Shown here piece by piece: positions 8,399 to 17,077 of a stretch of DNA of 64,000 bases. Position 1 is the stretch's first letter. The number at the start of each line of letters is the position of its first letter. The translations under genes and the position numbers were made by a program. The notes under the pieces were generated by a model. That model searched no databases. It was not told the DNA's origin and was given only the letters and a program-made list of their open reading frames with translations. The DNA lies in contig NZ_JAUSSK010000003.1 in NCBI RefSeq assembly GCF_030812295.1, positions 372,001-436,000 on the forward strand, written 5' to 3'. The DNA is from Luteibacter jiangsuensis. GTDB taxonomy: Bacteria > Pseudomonadota > Gammaproteobacteria > Xanthomonadales > Rhodanobacteraceae.

Positions 8399-9399
8399 CG
8401 CTGCTCGACGCGATACGTGCCGAGCCGGGTTCCTTCGACTGGTTCGACGCATTGCGGCGCATCGAGTGCGTGCACGACGATCGCCCCCGGCTCGGCCGCT
8501 CGATACGGCCAGCGGACGATCCCGTGCGCCTGGCGCACACGCCTTCACTGGGCTTCGCGCCGCGCAGCATCGATCGCGTGGAGCACGATGACGGCAAACC
8601 TCGCGTCCATAGCCTGGTGCTCGGGCTGTGGGGGCCGAACGGTGCCTTGCCGCTACATCTCACCGAATACGTGCTCGAACGCGAACGCACGGCCAGGGAT
8701 CGTACGTTCATCGCCTTTGCGGATGTGTTCCACCACCGGATGCTGAGCCTGTTCTATCGCGCATGGGCCGACGCGCAGCCGACCGTGCAGATGGATCGTC
8801 CCGCCGAGGATGCCTTCGCGCGCTTCCTCGGTGCCTTGACCGGCATCGACAGTCCGGCACTCGCGGAGCGCGATGCGCTGCCCGACCGGTTCCGCCGTTA
8901 CATGGCCGGGCGTGTCCTGGCCCAGGCGCGTAACGCCGAGGGTCTCGTCGCCTTCCTCGCCGCGTATTTCGCCGTTCCTGTTCGGCTCGAGGAATTCGTC
9001 GTGGCGTGGCTGGTGCTCCCGGAGGATGGGCGTCTCCGCCTCGGTGGCGGCATGGCGACCCTCGGAACCGCGGCGGTGCTGGGCGCGGCCGTGCGCGATG
9101 CGCAGCACCGCCTGCGGCTTCGCATCGGTCCGGTGGGATGTGCCGATTACCGCCGCTTCCAGCCGGGCGGCGAAGCACTGCGTGAACTCGTCGCCGCGGT
9201 GCGCTACTACGCGGGCGACGAGAAAGACTGGGACGTCCAGTTGATCCTGCGCCGCGACGAGGTGCCGCTGATGCACATGGGCCGCGCGGGACGGCTCGGC
9301 CTGTCGTCCTGGATGGGCCGCTTCGCCGGCCCCGGCGACGCCGACGACCTCGTGCTGCAACCCCTTTCCCCATCGAATCGCCCAAGGATGCCGTCGTGA
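8362..9399 (+). CDS. tssG: T6SS baseplate protein TssG
   Basis: 345 aa, TssG (VasB/ImpH) family. The N-terminal FDWFDALRRIE motif, the LGFAPRSI and LGLWGPNGALPLHLTEYV segments (the family GxxGPxGPLP hallmark), FHHRMLSLFYRAW, and the C-terminal RRDEVPLMHMGRAGRLGLSSWMG all fit. TssG forms the baseplate wedge with TssF and TssE. The start is taken as GTG 8362, with GAGG seven bases upstream, because the preceding in-frame codons lie inside tssF and do not look like TssG. The stop overlaps the tssH start in a GTGA arrangement. Confidence 0.93.
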   Translation: MDGSLRHTSDPVALLDAIRAEPGSFDWFDALRRIECVHDDRPRLGRSIRPADDPVRLAHTPSLGFAPRSIDRVEHDDGKPRVHSLVLGLWGPNGALPLHLTEYVLERERTARDRTFIAFADVFHHRMLSLFYRAWADAQPTVQMDRPAEDAFARFLGALTGIDSPALAERDALPDRFRRYMAGRVLAQARNAEGLVAFLAAYFAVPVRLEEFVVAWLVLPEDGRLRLGGGMATLGTAAVLGAAVRDAQHRLRLRIGPVGCADYRRFQPGGEALRELVAAVRYYAGDEKDWDVQLILRRDEVPLMHMGRAGRLGLSSWMGRFAGPGDADDLVLQPLSPSNRPRMPS

Positions 9400-12062
9400 C
9401 CGACATCAGCCGTGCCGCCCTGTTCGGCAAGCTCAACGCCATCGCCTACAAGGCGATCGAAGGCGCCACCGTGGCGTGCCGCCTGCGTGGCCACCGCGAG
9501 GTGGAACTCGTGCACTGGTTGCAGCAGATCCTCAGCCTGGCCGACTCGGATCTGCACCGCGTCGTCCGCCATGCCGGCATCGATCCCTCACGTCTCGCAC
9601 GCGACCTCACCGAATCGCTCGAGCGCCTGCCCGGCGGGGCCTCGTCGGTGAGCGATCTGTCGGCGGATATCGAGGAAGCCGTCGAGCGCGCCTGGGTATA
9701 TGCGACCTTGCGCTTCGGCGAGGCGCAGGTGCGCACGGGCTACCTGATCGCCGCCATCGTGCGGACGCGGCGCCTGCGTCACGTGCTCGCCGGCATCTCC
9801 CCTGAATTCGACAAGCTTCGCGCCGAAACCCTGGTCGGGGACCTGCCGCGAATCGTCGCCGGGTCACCGGAGGATCGGCTCGGGGCCAACGACGGTTTCC
9901 GTATCGATGGCCAGCCGCGCGGCGATGCCGGCGAGCCGGCCCCGGCCGCACTGGGAAAACGCGACGGCTTGCAGCGTTACACGATCGACCTCACGGAGCA
10001 GGCGCGTACCGGCGGGATCGATCCGGTGGTCGGCCGCGACGAGGAGATCCGGCAAGTCGTCGATATCCTCATGCGCCGTCGGCAGAACAATCCCATGCTG
10101 GTGGGTGAAGCCGGTGTCGGCAAGACGGCGGTGGTGGAAGGCTTCGCCAGGCGCATCGCCGAAGGCGACGTGCCGCCGTCGCTCCGCGAGGTGGAACTGC
10201 GCGTGCTCGACGTCGGCCTGCTGCAAGCCGGCGCGAGCATGAAGGGTGAATTCGAAAGCCGCCTGCGCCAGGTCATCGACGAGGTGAATGCGTCCGAGCG
10301 CCCGATCGTCCTCTTCATCGATGAAGCGCACACCCTGGTCGGCGCCGGTGGCGCGGCGGGCACGGGCGACGCGGCCAACCTGCTGAAGCCCGCGCTTGCC
10401 CGCGGCAACTTGCGCACGATCGGCGCGACCACCTGGGCCGAGTACAAGAAGCACATCGAGAAGGACCCCGCGCTGACCCGGCGCTTCCAGACGGTGCACG
10501 TCGGCGAGCCGGACGAAGCGCGCGGCGTGCTCATGTTGCGCACCGTGGCGGGCGTGATGGAGGCACACCATGGCGTGCAGGTGCTCGACGAAGCGATCGA
10601 GGCGGCGGTGAAGCTGTCGCATCGTTACATCCCGGCGCGGCAGCTGCCCGACAAGGCCGTGAGCCTCCTGGACACGGCATGCGCGCGGGTCGCCGTGAGC
10701 CAGCACGCCATTCCCGCCGCGGTGGACGACAGCCGCAAGCGCATCCAGGCCCTCGAAACGGAGCTGGCCATCATCGCGCGCGAAAGGACCGTGGGGATCG
10801 ACGTGGTCGAACGTGAGGCCGCGGCCGGTGCGAAGCTGGCCGACGAGCGTGCGCGCCTGGATGCCCTCGAAGCCGGATGGACGGACGAGAAGCACCTGGT
10901 CGGCCAGGTGCTCGCCCTGCGTGCGCGGCTGCGCGAGGATGGCGCGCTCGACGAGGCCGGGCGGACGTCCGTGCTGGCCGAGTTGCGTCTCCTGCAAGCC
11001 GGCCTGGCCGAACGGCAAGGCGAGACGCCACTGGTGCTGCCCACCGTGGACCAGCAGGCGGTGGCCACGGTGATCGCCGACTGGACCGGTATTCCGGTAG
11101 GCCGCATGTTGCGCAGCGAACTGGAGACGGTGATGAACCTGGGCAGCCTCATGGCGCGCAGGGTCATCGGCCAGGACCACGCCATGGAGGCGATCGCCAG
11201 GCGCATCCAGACGTCCCGCGCTGGCCTGGACAACCCCGACAAGCCGATCGGCGTCTTCCTGCTGGCAGGTACTTCCGGCGTGGGCAAGACGGAGACGGCC
11301 CTGGCACTGGCGGAGACGCTGTATGGCGGTGAGCACAACCTCATCACCATCAACATGAGCGAGTTCCAGGAAGCGCACACGGTATCCACGCTGAAGGGTG
11401 CGCCGCCCGGTTACGTGGGCTACGGGGAAGGCGGCGTCCTCACCGAGGCCGTGCGCCGCAAGCCCTATTCGGTCGTGCTTCTCGACGAAGTGGAGAAGGC
11501 CCACCCCGATGTGCACGAGATCTTCTTCCAGGTGTTCGACAAGGGCGTGATGGAGGACGGGGAAGGGCGGAGCATCGACTTCCGGAACACCCTGATCATC
11601 CTGACCAGCAACGTCGGCACCGAGACGATCGCGCACCTGTGCCGCCGCGAGGGCGGCGCGCCGGACCCGGACGAGATGACGAGCGCGCTGCGCGCGCCGT
11701 TGCTCGACGTGTTCCCGCCGGCCTTGCTCGGACGCCTCGTCACCATTCCGTACTACCCGCTCAGTGAATCCATGCTGGAGCGCATCGTCCGCCTGCAACT
11801 GGATCGCATCGAGCAACGGGTGCGGTCGCGTTATCGCGTTCCCTTCGCATACGACGACGAGGTCGTCGGAAGGGTCGTGTCCCGATGCACGGAGAGTGAA
11901 TCCGGCGGACGCATGATCGACGCCATCCTGACCCACACGATGCTCCCCGACATCAGCCGCGCCTTTCTCGAGCGAACGATACGGGGTGAAACGGTACAGC
12001 GCGTGGAGGTAGGTATCGCGGATGGCGGTTTCAGCTACCGGTTCGAAGACGAGGTCCACTGA
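9396..12062 (+). CDS. tssH: T6SS AAA+ ATPase TssH (ClpV)
   Basis: 888 aa, ClpV family, a class I Hsp100 unfoldase that disassembles contracted TssBC sheaths. After an N-terminal domain (about 1-160), AAA1 shows Walker A GEAGVGKTA and Walker B LFIDEAHTLVGAGG. A middle region (roughly 430-550) contains a coiled-coil-like insert. AAA2 shows GTSGVGKTE, then FQEAHTVSTLKGAPPGYVGYGEGG and VVLLDEVEKAHPDV. GTG 9396 overlaps the tssG stop by four bases. No sign of damage. Confidence 0.96.
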   Translation: MTDISRAALFGKLNAIAYKAIEGATVACRLRGHREVELVHWLQQILSLADSDLHRVVRHAGIDPSRLARDLTESLERLPGGASSVSDLSADIEEAVERAWVYATLRFGEAQVRTGYLIAAIVRTRRLRHVLAGISPEFDKLRAETLVGDLPRIVAGSPEDRLGANDGFRIDGQPRGDAGEPAPAALGKRDGLQRYTIDLTEQARTGGIDPVVGRDEEIRQVVDILMRRRQNNPMLVGEAGVGKTAVVEGFARRIAEGDVPPSLREVELRVLDVGLLQAGASMKGEFESRLRQVIDEVNASERPIVLFIDEAHTLVGAGGAAGTGDAANLLKPALARGNLRTIGATTWAEYKKHIEKDPALTRRFQTVHVGEPDEARGVLMLRTVAGVMEAHHGVQVLDEAIEAAVKLSHRYIPARQLPDKAVSLLDTACARVAVSQHAIPAAVDDSRKRIQALETELAIIARERTVGIDVVEREAAAGAKLADERARLDALEAGWTDEKHLVGQVLALRARLREDGALDEAGRTSVLAELRLLQAGLAERQGETPLVLPTVDQQAVATVIADWTGIPVGRMLRSELETVMNLGSLMARRVIGQDHAMEAIARRIQTSRAGLDNPDKPIGVFLLAGTSGVGKTETALALAETLYGGEHNLITINMSEFQEAHTVSTLKGAPPGYVGYGEGGVLTEAVRRKPYSVVLLDEVEKAHPDVHEIFFQVFDKGVMEDGEGRSIDFRNTLIILTSNVGTETIAHLCRREGGAPDPDEMTSALRAPLLDVFPPALLGRLVTIPYYPLSESMLERIVRLQLDRIEQRVRSRYRVPFAYDDEVVGRVVSRCTESESGGRMIDAILTHTMLPDISRAFLERTIRGETVQRVEVGIADGGFSYRFEDEVH

Positions 12063-12063
12063 G

Positions 12064-12663
12064 ATGGCGATACCACTGAAATTGACGCCGGAGGCCTATT
12101 CACGCTTCCTCGTCGCATTCCGGCAGGCGAACTTCGCGAACGTTCCCGTTGGCTCGGAGATGGAAGTCGTTTACGTCGACGACCAGGAACTGGCGCACTC
12201 GTACTTCTATCGCACGCCGAACTTCGAGTTGTTCGCGTACAGCCACGGAAACGCCGCGCGCATCGTGCTCACCGACTACAACTACAAGGAAAACGACCTG
12301 GCCGGAAAGGCAGGCCGCAGCGAGTTCGAGGGCGCGCTGGTTCGCGGTGGCGGACGCGTAGCCCGGATGAATCCGGACCTTGCGAAGGTCGTGGCCCTGA
12401 CTTCCGAGGCGGCGCGATCGCGTCTGGTCGAGGGGATCATGCGCGGCGTGGTCGGTAACCGCCAGACGGCCGATTTGACGGCGCTCAAGGACGTGTTCAA
12501 CGACTACAGCAAGGTCGCGACGTTCTGCCGCTACCGTTTGGGGACGAACAGCTATTCGCCAACCTGGCGCCCGGTCGATGCCAGCGACTACCTGCGTTAC
12601 TACACGCACATGGAGTTCGGCGGTAACCGGCAAGAAAAGCTGAACAGCATCTACACACTGTAG
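12064..12663 (+). CDS. Putative T6SS cargo effector with a ribosome-inactivating-protein (ricin/Shiga A) type signature
   Basis: 199 aa, no signal peptide. Residues 109-126 read like the active-site helix of RNA N-glycosidases that remove the sarcin-ricin-loop adenine of rRNA: SEAAR (114-118) with catalytic-type Glu115 and Arg118, then LVEGIMR where ricin has YIEGEMR. Compared with the Shiga/ricin active-site pattern as I remember it, only the residue after Arg (Ser instead of Phe/Tyr) departs. Upstream, residues 55-85 (FAYSHGNAARIVL, then a Tyr, Leu-Ala-Gly pattern) line up with ricin's GYRAGNSAYFF and its following loop. The ricin Trp211 position would be Phe145. The two stacking tyrosines are not clearly conserved and the protein is shorter than ricin A (267 aa), so activity is unproven. 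ATG 12064 lies one base after the tssH stop. Placement between tssH and vgrG is typical for cargo. Confidence 0.58.
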   Translation: MAIPLKLTPEAYSRFLVAFRQANFANVPVGSEMEVVYVDDQELAHSYFYRTPNFELFAYSHGNAARIVLTDYNYKENDLAGKAGRSEFEGALVRGGGRVARMNPDLAKVVALTSEAARSRLVEGIMRGVVGNRQTADLTALKDVFNDYSKVATFCRYRLGTNSYSPTWRPVDASDYLRYYTHMEFGGNRQEKLNSIYTL

Positions 12664-12677
12664 TTGGGGACGTATTC

Positions 12678-13316
12678 ATGGCCAACGGAAATCATGTCTT
12701 CAACGACTTCGAGAGCTCCATCGTCTCGTGCTTCGTCCTGCTTCTCGAACAGTACAAACTGGAGCGTCACTTCAACGCGTTGAACGGAAGCGGCGGCGAC
12801 ATGGCGGAAGGGCGCCAGGTCATGAACTCGCGGTTCGCCGGGTCGTACCCCTTGCTCCAGGAGATAAGGGCGCACCCCCGCATGAGGGAACGGAGCTGGA
12901 TCCAGGACGACGAACGCGTGGAGGCGAACGACCACAACTCGATCGAGTTCGGCAAGAAGGCGAAGGCATTCAAGGAGGTCTTCTACAAGTGGGTGTGCGG
13001 CTTGCCCGCGGACCCCATGATGGCCTGGCGGGACATGGTGAACGCGGGCATGGATCCGGCTGCGCGCACGGGGTTCATCGGTGGCAGTTCATTGGCGCAG
13101 GCGCCCAGGAGTAGCGATGCGCGAAGGGAACTGTGCAGGCAGGTGGAACTGTTCATCCGCGGCGACCTGACCCGGCTGGTCGCGAAATGGCTTGTCGCCC
13201 TCAGGCAGGATCTCTCGATCGCGGGGACGGTGGAGTATGCCGGCGACGAGACCGCCTGGCGGAATATCCTGAGACGCGGACTCGCTGGCTGGTCCGCCGA
13301 ACCGTCGGGTCGTTGA
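12678..13316 (+). CDS. Unknown protein, candidate immunity protein or adaptor for the RIP-like cargo
   Basis: 212 aa, family not recognised. It appears soluble, with no signal peptide or membrane helix, is rich in charged residues and Trp/Met, and looks mostly helical. It starts 14 bases after the RIP-like gene with GGGGA upstream, and its stop lies seven bases before vgrG. Its position immediately after a putative toxin suggests cognate immunity. Alternatives are a cargo adaptor/chaperone loading the effector on VgrG, or the real effector with the upstream gene as partner. Nothing in the sequence decides between these. Confidence 0.6.
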   Translation: MANGNHVFNDFESSIVSCFVLLLEQYKLERHFNALNGSGGDMAEGRQVMNSRFAGSYPLLQEIRAHPRMRERSWIQDDERVEANDHNSIEFGKKAKAFKEVFYKWVCGLPADPMMAWRDMVNAGMDPAARTGFIGGSSLAQAPRSSDARRELCRQVELFIRGDLTRLVAKWLVALRQDLSIAGTVEYAGDETAWRNILRRGLAGWSAEPSGR

Positions 13317-13323
13317 TCCGGCC

Positions 13324-15288
13324 ATGGCGCATGCCATCACACTTTCCTCCCGCATGGGCGATGCCCTTCTGTTCGCCAACATGACGGCGAAGGAAGAACT
13401 CGGCCGTCTGTTCGACCTTCGCATCGAAGCGATCAGCAAGAACGCGCAGGCCGACCTGCGCGCGCTCCTGGGCACGTCGATGACCGTGAAGACGGTCACG
13501 CCGCAAGGCGATGTCCGGTATTTCAACGGCATCGTCGCGGAGGCGGAGCAGGGTGCCTTCATCAGCATCCAGAACGTCCGCTATGCGGTCTATGCGTTTC
13601 GCATCGTGCCGACGCCCTGGTTGCTGCGGCAGACATCCGATTGCCGCATCTACAAGGGCAAGACGGTGCCGCAGATCGTGCGCGAGGTGCTTGCCGAGTT
13701 CGGCTATGGCGACGTGCGGCTCGCCTTGAGCGCGAGCTATACCGCCCGCGACTACTGCGTGCAGTACCGTGAAAGCTACTTCGATTTCATCAGCCGGCTG
13801 ATGGAACAGGAAGGCATCTATTACTTCTTCACCCACGCATCGTCCAGCCACACGATGGTACTGGCGGATGCCTTGGGGGCGCATGCGCCCCGTCCAGGTT
13901 TCGAGACCCTTCCCTATGCGCCACCCACGGAACGCGGCCACCGGATGAAGGCGTCGGTGAGCGACTGGAGCGTCGCCCGGAGCGTGAACCCGACGCGCGT
14001 CCGCATGGACGACCATGACTACCAGCGGCCCAAGGCCTCGCTGCTGGCCAACGAACAGGTGACGGACGGGCCCGATGTTCATTCCGTGCCGGGCCTGGAG
14101 ATCTACGACTACCCGTATGCGTCCGTGGGTTATGCCCAACAGGTGGCGGATGGCCAACATTTCGCAAGGGTGCGCGTGGATGCACTCAACGTGCGGGACG
14201 CCATAAGCGAAGGTTCCACCGATGCCGTCGGCCTGGCGACGGGCGATCTCTTCACGTTGAAGGATTTCCCGTTGGCGGATGCGAACCAGGAATACCTCGT
14301 GATCGGCTCGATGACACGTCTGGTGGAGGTGGATTACCAGGCCGGTGGCGTGGAGCCGGACAGGGACGAGGCTCCCTTCGCCTGTCGCTTCCGCGTCATT
14401 CGCAGCCGGCAGCCATTCCGCTCGGCGCAGGTGACACCGCGCCCTTCGATCGCCGGGGTGCAGACGGCCGTCGTATTCGGTGAGACCGATGAGGACATCC
14501 AGGTTGACGGCCAGGGACGCGTGCAAGTCACGTTCTTCTGGAATTCGCCCGGCAAGCCGCGGGCCGACCAGTCGTGTCCCGTCCGCGTCGGCTCGTCGTG
14601 GGCGGGCAAGCGCTGGGGCGCGCAGTTCGTTCCGCGCGTGGGGCAGGAGGTCGTCGTGGCCTTCCTCGACGGTAACCCGGACCGTCCCCTCATCATCGGC
14701 AGCGTCTACAACCAGGACCACATGCCGCCCTATCCGTTGCCCGACCAGAAGACACGCAGCGGCGTCGTCAGTCGCAGCCTGATGGGAAACGCGGGTGAGG
14801 CGAACGAAATCCGCTTCGAAGACCGCAAGGGCGCCGAAGAACTCTTGCTGCATGCCCAGCGCGACCTTCGCCACGAAGCGGAGAACGATCACGTCAGCAC
14901 GATCGAACGCGACGAGACGGCCGATATCAAACGCGATCGCCGCCACGACGTGGGTCGCGACGACAGCCTGCGCGTGGGACGCCGATTGCGTATCGAGGCC
15001 GGAGAGGAGATCGAGCTCGTGACGGGTCTCGCCCGCATCGTGATGAAGCGTACCGGCGAGATCGAGATCGTCGGTACGACATTGCGGCTGGCCGGCACCG
15101 GGGCGATCAACCTCACGGCCGGAGGCGCGGCGTCGATCACATCGGGCGCCGCCGTTTCCCTGACCGCCGGGGCCACGGTGACGGTGAACGCCACCGCCGC
15201 CATCGCCGTCACCGCGGGCGCGGCCCTGATGCTTTCTTCCACCGCCGGACCGGCCGTGCTCAAGGGCATGCCGCCATTGCTGCTATGA
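13324..15288 (+). CDS. tssI: T6SS spike protein VgrG (TssI)
   Basis: 654 aa. The N-terminal gp27-like domain includes YCVQYRESYFDFISRLMEQEG (about 141-161), the best VgrG marker. It is followed by the gp5-like OB fold with WAGKRWGAQFVPRVGQEVVVAFLDGNPDRPLI and VYNQDHMPPY. The C-terminus is a repetitive beta-prism rich in Thr/Val/Ala ending at GMPPLLL. There is no enzymatic C-terminal extension, so this is a structural VgrG that would rely on separate cargo and a PAAR tip. No PAAR protein is present in the window. The stop overlaps the next start in an ATGA arrangement. Confidence 0.96.
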   Translation: MAHAITLSSRMGDALLFANMTAKEELGRLFDLRIEAISKNAQADLRALLGTSMTVKTVTPQGDVRYFNGIVAEAEQGAFISIQNVRYAVYAFRIVPTPWLLRQTSDCRIYKGKTVPQIVREVLAEFGYGDVRLALSASYTARDYCVQYRESYFDFISRLMEQEGIYYFFTHASSSHTMVLADALGAHAPRPGFETLPYAPPTERGHRMKASVSDWSVARSVNPTRVRMDDHDYQRPKASLLANEQVTDGPDVHSVPGLEIYDYPYASVGYAQQVADGQHFARVRVDALNVRDAISEGSTDAVGLATGDLFTLKDFPLADANQEYLVIGSMTRLVEVDYQAGGVEPDRDEAPFACRFRVIRSRQPFRSAQVTPRPSIAGVQTAVVFGETDEDIQVDGQGRVQVTFFWNSPGKPRADQSCPVRVGSSWAGKRWGAQFVPRVGQEVVVAFLDGNPDRPLIIGSVYNQDHMPPYPLPDQKTRSGVVSRSLMGNAGEANEIRFEDRKGAEELLLHAQRDLRHEAENDHVSTIERDETADIKRDRRHDVGRDDSLRVGRRLRIEAGEEIELVTGLARIVMKRTGEIEIVGTTLRLAGTGAINLTAGGAASITSGAAVSLTAGATVTVNATAAIAVTAGAALMLSSTAGPAVLKGMPPLLL

Positions 15289-15830
15289 CCACGACAACGA
15301 CCAGTATCACCAGGGCGGCCAGCGACATGGGCCTTGAACCGGCCGCCATGGAGCGGCTTCGCAACGGGATGACCCCGCGCGGGGCGGTGCAGGCGCTGCT
15401 GGATGGCGGGCTCGCTGGCGCGGCGTTGCGCTTGCAGATGCGTCTGTTGCCCCGCGGCTACGTCGTGCCGTGGTTGTGCCAATGCGCGGCGGGGGCGGCG
15501 CTTGGCGAGGAAGACCGTGCCGGTCTCCGCCTCGCCGAAGCATGGTTGCGCGAGCGCGGCGAGCCGGCCCGCCGAAAGGCCATCGCCTATGCGGCCGGTC
15601 GCCACTACGTCGGCGTGGGTGCCTTGATCGCCGCCAGTGCGGGCTGGTCCGAGGGCTTCCTGCTCGACGCTTCGGGCAAGGAAGTCGCACCCGTCGCCGC
15701 GCACCTGATGGCGGTCGTCGCCGCGGGCGCCTTGTTGACCCTTGCCGCGGCCGGCGACGACTTCGACGCACGTTGCCGCGCCTTCGTCACACCGGCCCTT
15801 GGCTTGCTCCGATCGGAGGATTCCGTATGA
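15285..15830 (+). CDS. T6SS-locus protein of unknown function, coupled to vgrG
   Basis: 181 aa, not confidently recognised. It is Ala/Leu/Gly-rich and predicted helical, with a hydrophobic stretch near 135-155 that may be a helix core rather than a membrane segment, and no signal peptide. Its ATG overlaps the vgrG stop, and its own stop overlaps the tagH start, so it is translationally coupled on both sides. That coupling argues for a conserved accessory role, such as a VgrG-linked adaptor or a partner of the FHA protein, rather than random cargo. Confidence 0.75.
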   Translation: MTTTTTSITRAASDMGLEPAAMERLRNGMTPRGAVQALLDGGLAGAALRLQMRLLPRGYVVPWLCQCAAGAALGEEDRAGLRLAEAWLRERGEPARRKAIAYAAGRHYVGVGALIAASAGWSEGFLLDASGKEVAPVAAHLMAVVAAGALLTLAAAGDDFDARCRAFVTPALGLLRSEDSV

Positions 15831-17077
15831 ACCGTTACGCCGGGCCCAGCCTGGTCCTCTCCGTCCTCGGCGCGCGTACCGAAGAGATCGCCGACCGGGC
15901 GTCGGTGCGCGTGGAAGGACGCGACCTCACGATCGGCCGTGCGGAACAGTGCGACTGGGTACTCCATGCCCATGGTGTTTCCCGTCAGCATGCACTGGTG
16001 CGTTACCTCAACGGCCTGTACTTCCTCGAGGACCGCAGTACCAACGGCATGTTGCTCAATGGCGCTCCCTTGCGCGGCGGCGAACCCGCCTTGCTGGGTG
16101 ATGGCGACCTCGTGCAGATCGATACCTTCGAGGTGCTTGTCGCCATCGAGTCTCCGGTCGAACACGTGGCCCGGACGACGGCGCGGCGCGAAACGCGCGA
16201 TGTCACGGACACCGCGCCAGCCGCATCGCCGTTGCCTGCTGTCGCCGACGCCGTGGAAGTGCCCGCCGCGGCGGGATCGCTGGTGCCGGGTGAGGGCGGT
16301 GCGCCAGCCTCGCTCGACCCGCTCGCTTGGTTCCAGACGGTCTTGCCCACGGCGTCGCCCGCGTCTCCCTGGAATCATGTATCGCCGCTGGATGAACATC
16401 TCGTGGTGGCCCGCGTGGACAACGAAGCCATGCGGCGTCCGCCAGCGGTACTGCCTGAAAACTGGGACAGGACCCGCAGCCTGTTCCGCGCCGATAGTCC
16501 GGTGCCCGTGGACGCACCTGTCGAAGCGCAGCGGCCGCCCGCACCGGTATCTCCACCGGATGCAGTGCCCGGCGCCGTGGAACCCTTGTTCCTGCTCGTC
16601 CTCGAGGGCGTGATGGATGTCCTGCGCGCCCGCGCGGAATTGAAGAACGGCTTCCGCATGCCCGCCACGCTGATCCGCCGCACGGAAAACAATCCATTGA
16701 AGTTCGCGCCCACCGCGACGGAAGCGATGGCCCGGTTGCTGGCCTCGCCCAACGAGGCCTTCCTCTCCGGTGAAGCGGCCATCGTCGATGCCATGGACGA
16801 TATCCGCCTGCACCAGGTAGCCCTGCTTTCCGGCGTACGCGCCGCCTTCGACGACCTCATCGCGCAGTTCGATCCGGCACGCTTCGACGAGGAAGGTGCT
16901 CGCCGGCCTCGCTTCATGCCCGGTGCGGGCAAGGGCGCATGGGAACGTTACCGCGCGCATTACCAGGGGCTCGCCGCCGATCCCGAGGAACGCTTCCGCC
17001 GCCTGTTCGGCGACGAGTTCGCGCGGGCCTACGAAGACCAGCTGGCACGCTTCAAGAGCGAAGGAGCCGCACGATGA
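15827..17077 (+). CDS. tagH: T6SS FHA-domain protein TagH (Fha)
   Basis: 416 aa. An N-terminal forkhead-associated domain (about 20-110) shows IGRAEQCDWVL, VSRQHALV and DRSTNGMLLNG, including the Arg, Ser and Asn residues that bind phosphothreonine peptides. A Pro/Ala-rich linker (about 110-240) follows. The C-terminal domain (about 260-410) has RAELKNGFRM, TENNPLKF and the FRRLFGDEFARAYEDQL segment typical of the TagH/ImpI C-terminus. In other T6SSs Fha reads out threonine phosphorylation by PpkA and promotes assembly. ATG 15827 overlaps the previous stop, and the frame upstream of it is not TagH-like. Confidence 0.93.
   Translation: MNRYAGPSLVLSVLGARTEEIADRASVRVEGRDLTIGRAEQCDWVLHAHGVSRQHALVRYLNGLYFLEDRSTNGMLLNGAPLRGGEPALLGDGDLVQIDTFEVLVAIESPVEHVARTTARRETRDVTDTAPAASPLPAVADAVEVPAAAGSLVPGEGGAPASLDPLAWFQTVLPTASPASPWNHVSPLDEHLVVARVDNEAMRRPPAVLPENWDRTRSLFRADSPVPVDAPVEAQRPPAPVSPPDAVPGAVEPLFLLVLEGVMDVLRARAELKNGFRMPATLIRRTENNPLKFAPTATEAMARLLASPNEAFLSGEAAIVDAMDDIRLHQVALLSGVRAAFDDLIAQFDPARFDEEGARRPRFMPGAGKGAWERYRAHYQGLAADPEERFRRLFGDEFARAYEDQLARFKSEGAAR

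Noticed and set aside
9864-12059. A 731-codon minus-strand open frame
   Set aside because: Antisense shadow of tssH, caused by high GC3. The plus strand has intact Walker motifs.
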